From Syntrophaceae bacterium (GTDB taxonomy: Bacteria > Desulfobacterota > BSN033 > UBA1163), in assembly GCA_013388635.1 (NCBI GenBank), contig JACAEX010000049.1, forward strand, positions 1 through 53,690: a DNA stretch of 53,690 nt, given 5' to 3'. The notes beneath the pieces were generated by a model. It worked only from the letters and a program-made list of their open reading frames with translations. It made no database searches and was not told where the DNA came from. The translations under genes and the position numbers were made by a program. How positions within the stretch are numbered: position 1 is the first letter of the stretch; each line of letters begins with the position of its first letter. Shown piece after piece: positions 51,544 through 53,690 of the stretch.

Positions 51544-52563
51544 TTACTCGATGTATTTGAACTGCCACTCCCTCATCACATTCCGATTTCGCAAATTCCG
51601 ATTAACAAAAAAATTCAGAATTGTCTTGTATGCCTCAAAACTGCGCTGATGATCTAATCGCTTGCTACCACTAAACATGCTAAGCATTGCGTGAAAAGTA
51701 GCCTTGGCAAAGACAATCATTCCCACTAAGAGCTTGTAAGTCAAGACAAAGCTAACACTTGAATGTTTCTCAAAATATTGAAGAAGACTTTTGTGTTGCT
51801 GAATAAGATAACGGTACTTGTATCGATTGACCGATTGATGTCTGTGATGTAACGCCGTTGCATCAACAGTATAATATATTTTCCAACCCGCGTTGCGTAT
51901 GCGATAGAACCAGTCTGCTTCCTCTGTAAAGAGGAAAAATCTTTGAGCATCAAACATCCCCACTTCCTCAATTACTTTCCTCCGAATCATAAAGGCTGAA
52001 CCCATGGGGCATTCAACCTCGGTAGAATGAACGTATTCATCAAGGCGACCAATATTTATACCGAGCCCCCGCGCTGTCCACCTTATCAACCTTAATATCC
52101 CTCGCTGTTCAACTATCGATGCCGGTACAATTTGCCGAATCATTATTGGAATCAAGCTCGGAAATCGGGAAATCGAAGGCTGAATCGTCCTGTCTGGATT
52201 TAGAAGCTTGGGAGCCACCACTCCAATGTCAGAACGATGATCCAGAATTTTGGCTAAGTTAGCTAACGCACCATCCAATACTTCAGTATCATTATTAAGT
52301 ATCATAACATATCGGCCATTAGCTGCTCTCATACCCTGGTTGCAGGCTGCCCCGTACCCTATGTTCACATTATTGACAATAACCCTTGTGCTCGGGAACA
52401 TTTGAAGAAGAGATTGAGGGGTGCCATCAGTGGATGCATTATCCACTACAATAATTTCGTAACTAACTTCGTGGGTATTCCTCAGAATCGAGCTTACGCA
52501 TGCATGCGTAAGTTCAAACCCGTTGTGAGAAACGATAACGACTGAAACGTCCGGCCTTAACAC
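51544..52563 (-). CDS. GT2 glycosyltransferase
   Basis: The 339-residue protein has VSVVIVSHNGFELTHACVSS, IIVVDNASTDGTPQSL, NIGYGAACNQGMRAA and MILNNDTEVLDGAL (DXD equivalent), then CPMGSAFMIRRKVIEEVGMFDAQRFF. This is the rhamnosyltransferase-like GT2 group used in polysaccharide assembly. A C-terminal hydrophobic stretch (KLLVGMIVFAKATFHAML) suggests membrane association. The GTG start at 52563 lies eleven bases after the stop of the upstream GT4 gene and has only a weak ribosome-binding site. Confidence 0.88.
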   Translation of the reverse strand: MLRPDVSVVIVSHNGFELTHACVSSILRNTHEVSYEIIVVDNASTDGTPQSLLQMFPSTRVIVNNVNIGYGAACNQGMRAANGRYVMILNNDTEVLDGALANLAKILDHRSDIGVVAPKLLNPDRTIQPSISRFPSLIPIMIRQIVPASIVEQRGILRLIRWTARGLGINIGRLDEYVHSTEVECPMGSAFMIRRKVIEEVGMFDAQRFFLFTEEADWFYRIRNAGWKIYYTVDATALHHRHQSVNRYKYRYLIQQHKSLLQYFEKHSSVSFVLTYKLLVGMIVFAKATFHAMLSMFSGSKRLDHQRSFEAYKTILNFFVNRNLRNRNVMREWQFKYIE

Positions 52564-52574
52564 GTGGACTTAGC

Positions 52575-53690
52575 TCATCGAGATAGGATATCCTCGTAAA
52601 GGTGCTCAATCTTTCGGGCATGCTCCTGTATCGAATAAACAGTCTTTGCTCGCTGCAAGGCAGCTTGTCCAAGCTCCTTAGCTAATGCTGGGTTTTGGAT
52701 CAAGTACAACACCCCCTGAGCCAATGCGTGAGCATTCCCTTTTTCAACCAGTATTCCTGCGCGGCCATTGTCGAGCATTTCCGGCACACCCCCTGAGTTT
52801 GTTGCAACAATCGGCTTGCCGGCGGCCATGGCTTCGAGAACGGTCCGTGGGTTTGGATCGTCATCGGACGCCGATACGAAAACGTCAAATGATCCAACCA
52901 AACTGGGGATGTCATGCCGAAGCCCGGTAAAGATCACCCGATCCTCTATCTTCAACTGCTTGGTCAAGTTTCTTAGGTAAAGAGTATGATTCGTTCCGGA
53001 ACGGTTCTCAACCTCGCTACCAACGATCACCCAGGTTCCGTCTATACCTTGCTTTTTTAATAGAGCAGCAGTCTGCAAGAAGAGATCATACCGCTTCCAC
53101 GGAGCCAGTCTACCAACGATTCCAACAATAGGACGATCAGGCAGACGAAACTCCTGCAAAATCGACTCTCTTGCCCCTTCGGGCGCCACAAAGTCTGCTG
53201 GATCAATGCCATTGTATATGACAAGGGCTCTCGAATATGAATTCTCACCACCGAGAGCTTTCTTTTTAACAGCCTGCGATACGAATATTATACGTGTAGG
53301 CCAGGGAATCTTGTAAAATGATTGTGGCCATATTGTCCGAATGTGCCAAATAACTGGAATGCCAAAGATTTTGTTCAGGAACCATCCTGTCAAGTGGGCG
53401 TCCAGATTGTTAGTATGAACAATATCAATCTTTTCCTGTCTTATGATTCGGATAATTCTAAACGCATCGGCCAGCCGATACATTAACCGGTAAGGATTTA
53501 CCGGTATCTCGCGGTTTCCAATGGAAATGCTGACGTAACGCTTTCGGAAAGTATAGGGAAATGTTCGTATGCCGGCTTTTACGGCCAGATCGAAGATTGG
53601 TCCAGGCGGACTAAGAAGAATAGGTTCAAAGCGTTCACGATTTAGATAACGCATCAGATAGTTCAGACTGTGCCCACCGCCACCAATCTC
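52575..53690 (-). CDS. GT4 glycosyltransferase, 5' end cut by the window edge
   Basis: The reading frame stays open from 52575 to the right edge; beyond Met at 53654 it reads EIGGGGHSLNYL, the glycine-rich N-terminal loop of GT4 enzymes, so the true start is outside the window. The C-terminal half has VGIVGRLAPWKRYDLFLQTAALL, VIFTGLRHDIPSLVGSFDVFVSAS and NPRTVLEAMAAGKPIVATNSGGVPE. At least 371 residues are visible. It is an exopolysaccharide-type retaining glycosyltransferase; the donor is unknown. Confidence 0.9.
   Translation of the reverse strand, partial: EIGGGGHSLNYLMRYLNRERFEPILLSPPGPIFDLAVKAGIRTFPYTFRKRYVSISIGNREIPVNPYRLMYRLADAFRIIRIIRQEKIDIVHTNNLDAHLTGWFLNKIFGIPVIWHIRTIWPQSFYKIPWPTRIIFVSQAVKKKALGGENSYSRALVIYNGIDPADFVAPEGARESILQEFRLPDRPIVGIVGRLAPWKRYDLFLQTAALLKKQGIDGTWVIVGSEVENRSGTNHTLYLRNLTKQLKIEDRVIFTGLRHDIPSLVGSFDVFVSASDDDPNPRTVLEAMAAGKPIVATNSGGVPEMLDNGRAGILVEKGNAHALAQGVLYLIQNPALAKELGQAALQRAKTVYSIQEHARKIEHLYEDILSR

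Overview
Organism. The window reads as a chromosomal piece of an uncultivated Gram-negative bacterium, most likely a deltaproteobacterium in the broad sense (Desulfobacterota-like). The reasons are an outer-membrane assembly lipoprotein (LptE), a heptose kinase for LPS, Wzx/Wzy-type polysaccharide genes, and the gene orders xerC-hslV-hslU-argB-argD-argG and leuS-lptE...holA-rpsT-murJ, which I associate with that group. This is an inference from family knowledge, not from a search.

Layout. (1) 0.2-20.6 kb is mainly housekeeping: a LarA-like protein, a DAO-family oxidase, murJ, rpsT, holA, an RlmL-like rRNA methyltransferase, the EF-P modification set (epmB, epmA, efp), lptE, leuS, argG-argD-argB, hslU-hslV, xerC and a small dodecin. 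Many gaps here hold short quasi-palindromic or low-complexity repeats of several different kinds. (2) 20.6-22.6 kb holds a heptose-7-phosphate kinase and a sugar-nucleotide epimerase. (3) 22.6-27.4 kb is an island of four nucleotidyltransferase/HEPN gene pairs, with a papain-like cysteine protease overlapping one of the HEPN genes. This is the most unusual part of the window. (4) 27.5-34.6 kb is a surface-polysaccharide cluster (DUF2304, three glycosyltransferases, a flippase and a polymerase/ligase), and it is visibly AT-richer around the flippase and polymerase. (5) 34.9-41.4 kb looks like an activated-heptose module: a transaldolase-like enzyme, a PPi-type phosphofructokinase, a phosphoheptose-isomerase-like SIS protein, an SDR, a sugar-1-phosphate nucleotidyltransferase, a Gfo/Idh dehydrogenase and a GHMP heptose kinase. 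(6) 41.5-53.7 kb is a second exopolysaccharide cluster: an SDR, a frameshifted methyltransferase, a polyprenyl-phosphate sugar transferase, glycosyltransferases, an AlgD-like GDP-mannose dehydrogenase, a heparinase-like lyase and a two-domain oxidoreductase. The last glycosyltransferase runs off the right edge.

How the genes work together. All genes from 20.66 kb to the end lie on the minus strand with short gaps or overlaps, so long operons are likely. The sugar genes suggest a heptose-containing polymer and a uronic-acid-containing polymer, each assembled on undecaprenyl phosphate. No gap exceeds about 300 bases. I saw no tRNA, rRNA, CRISPR array or insertion sequence. Where an in-frame start with a better ribosome-binding site lies downstream of the longest possible start, I used the better one and said so.
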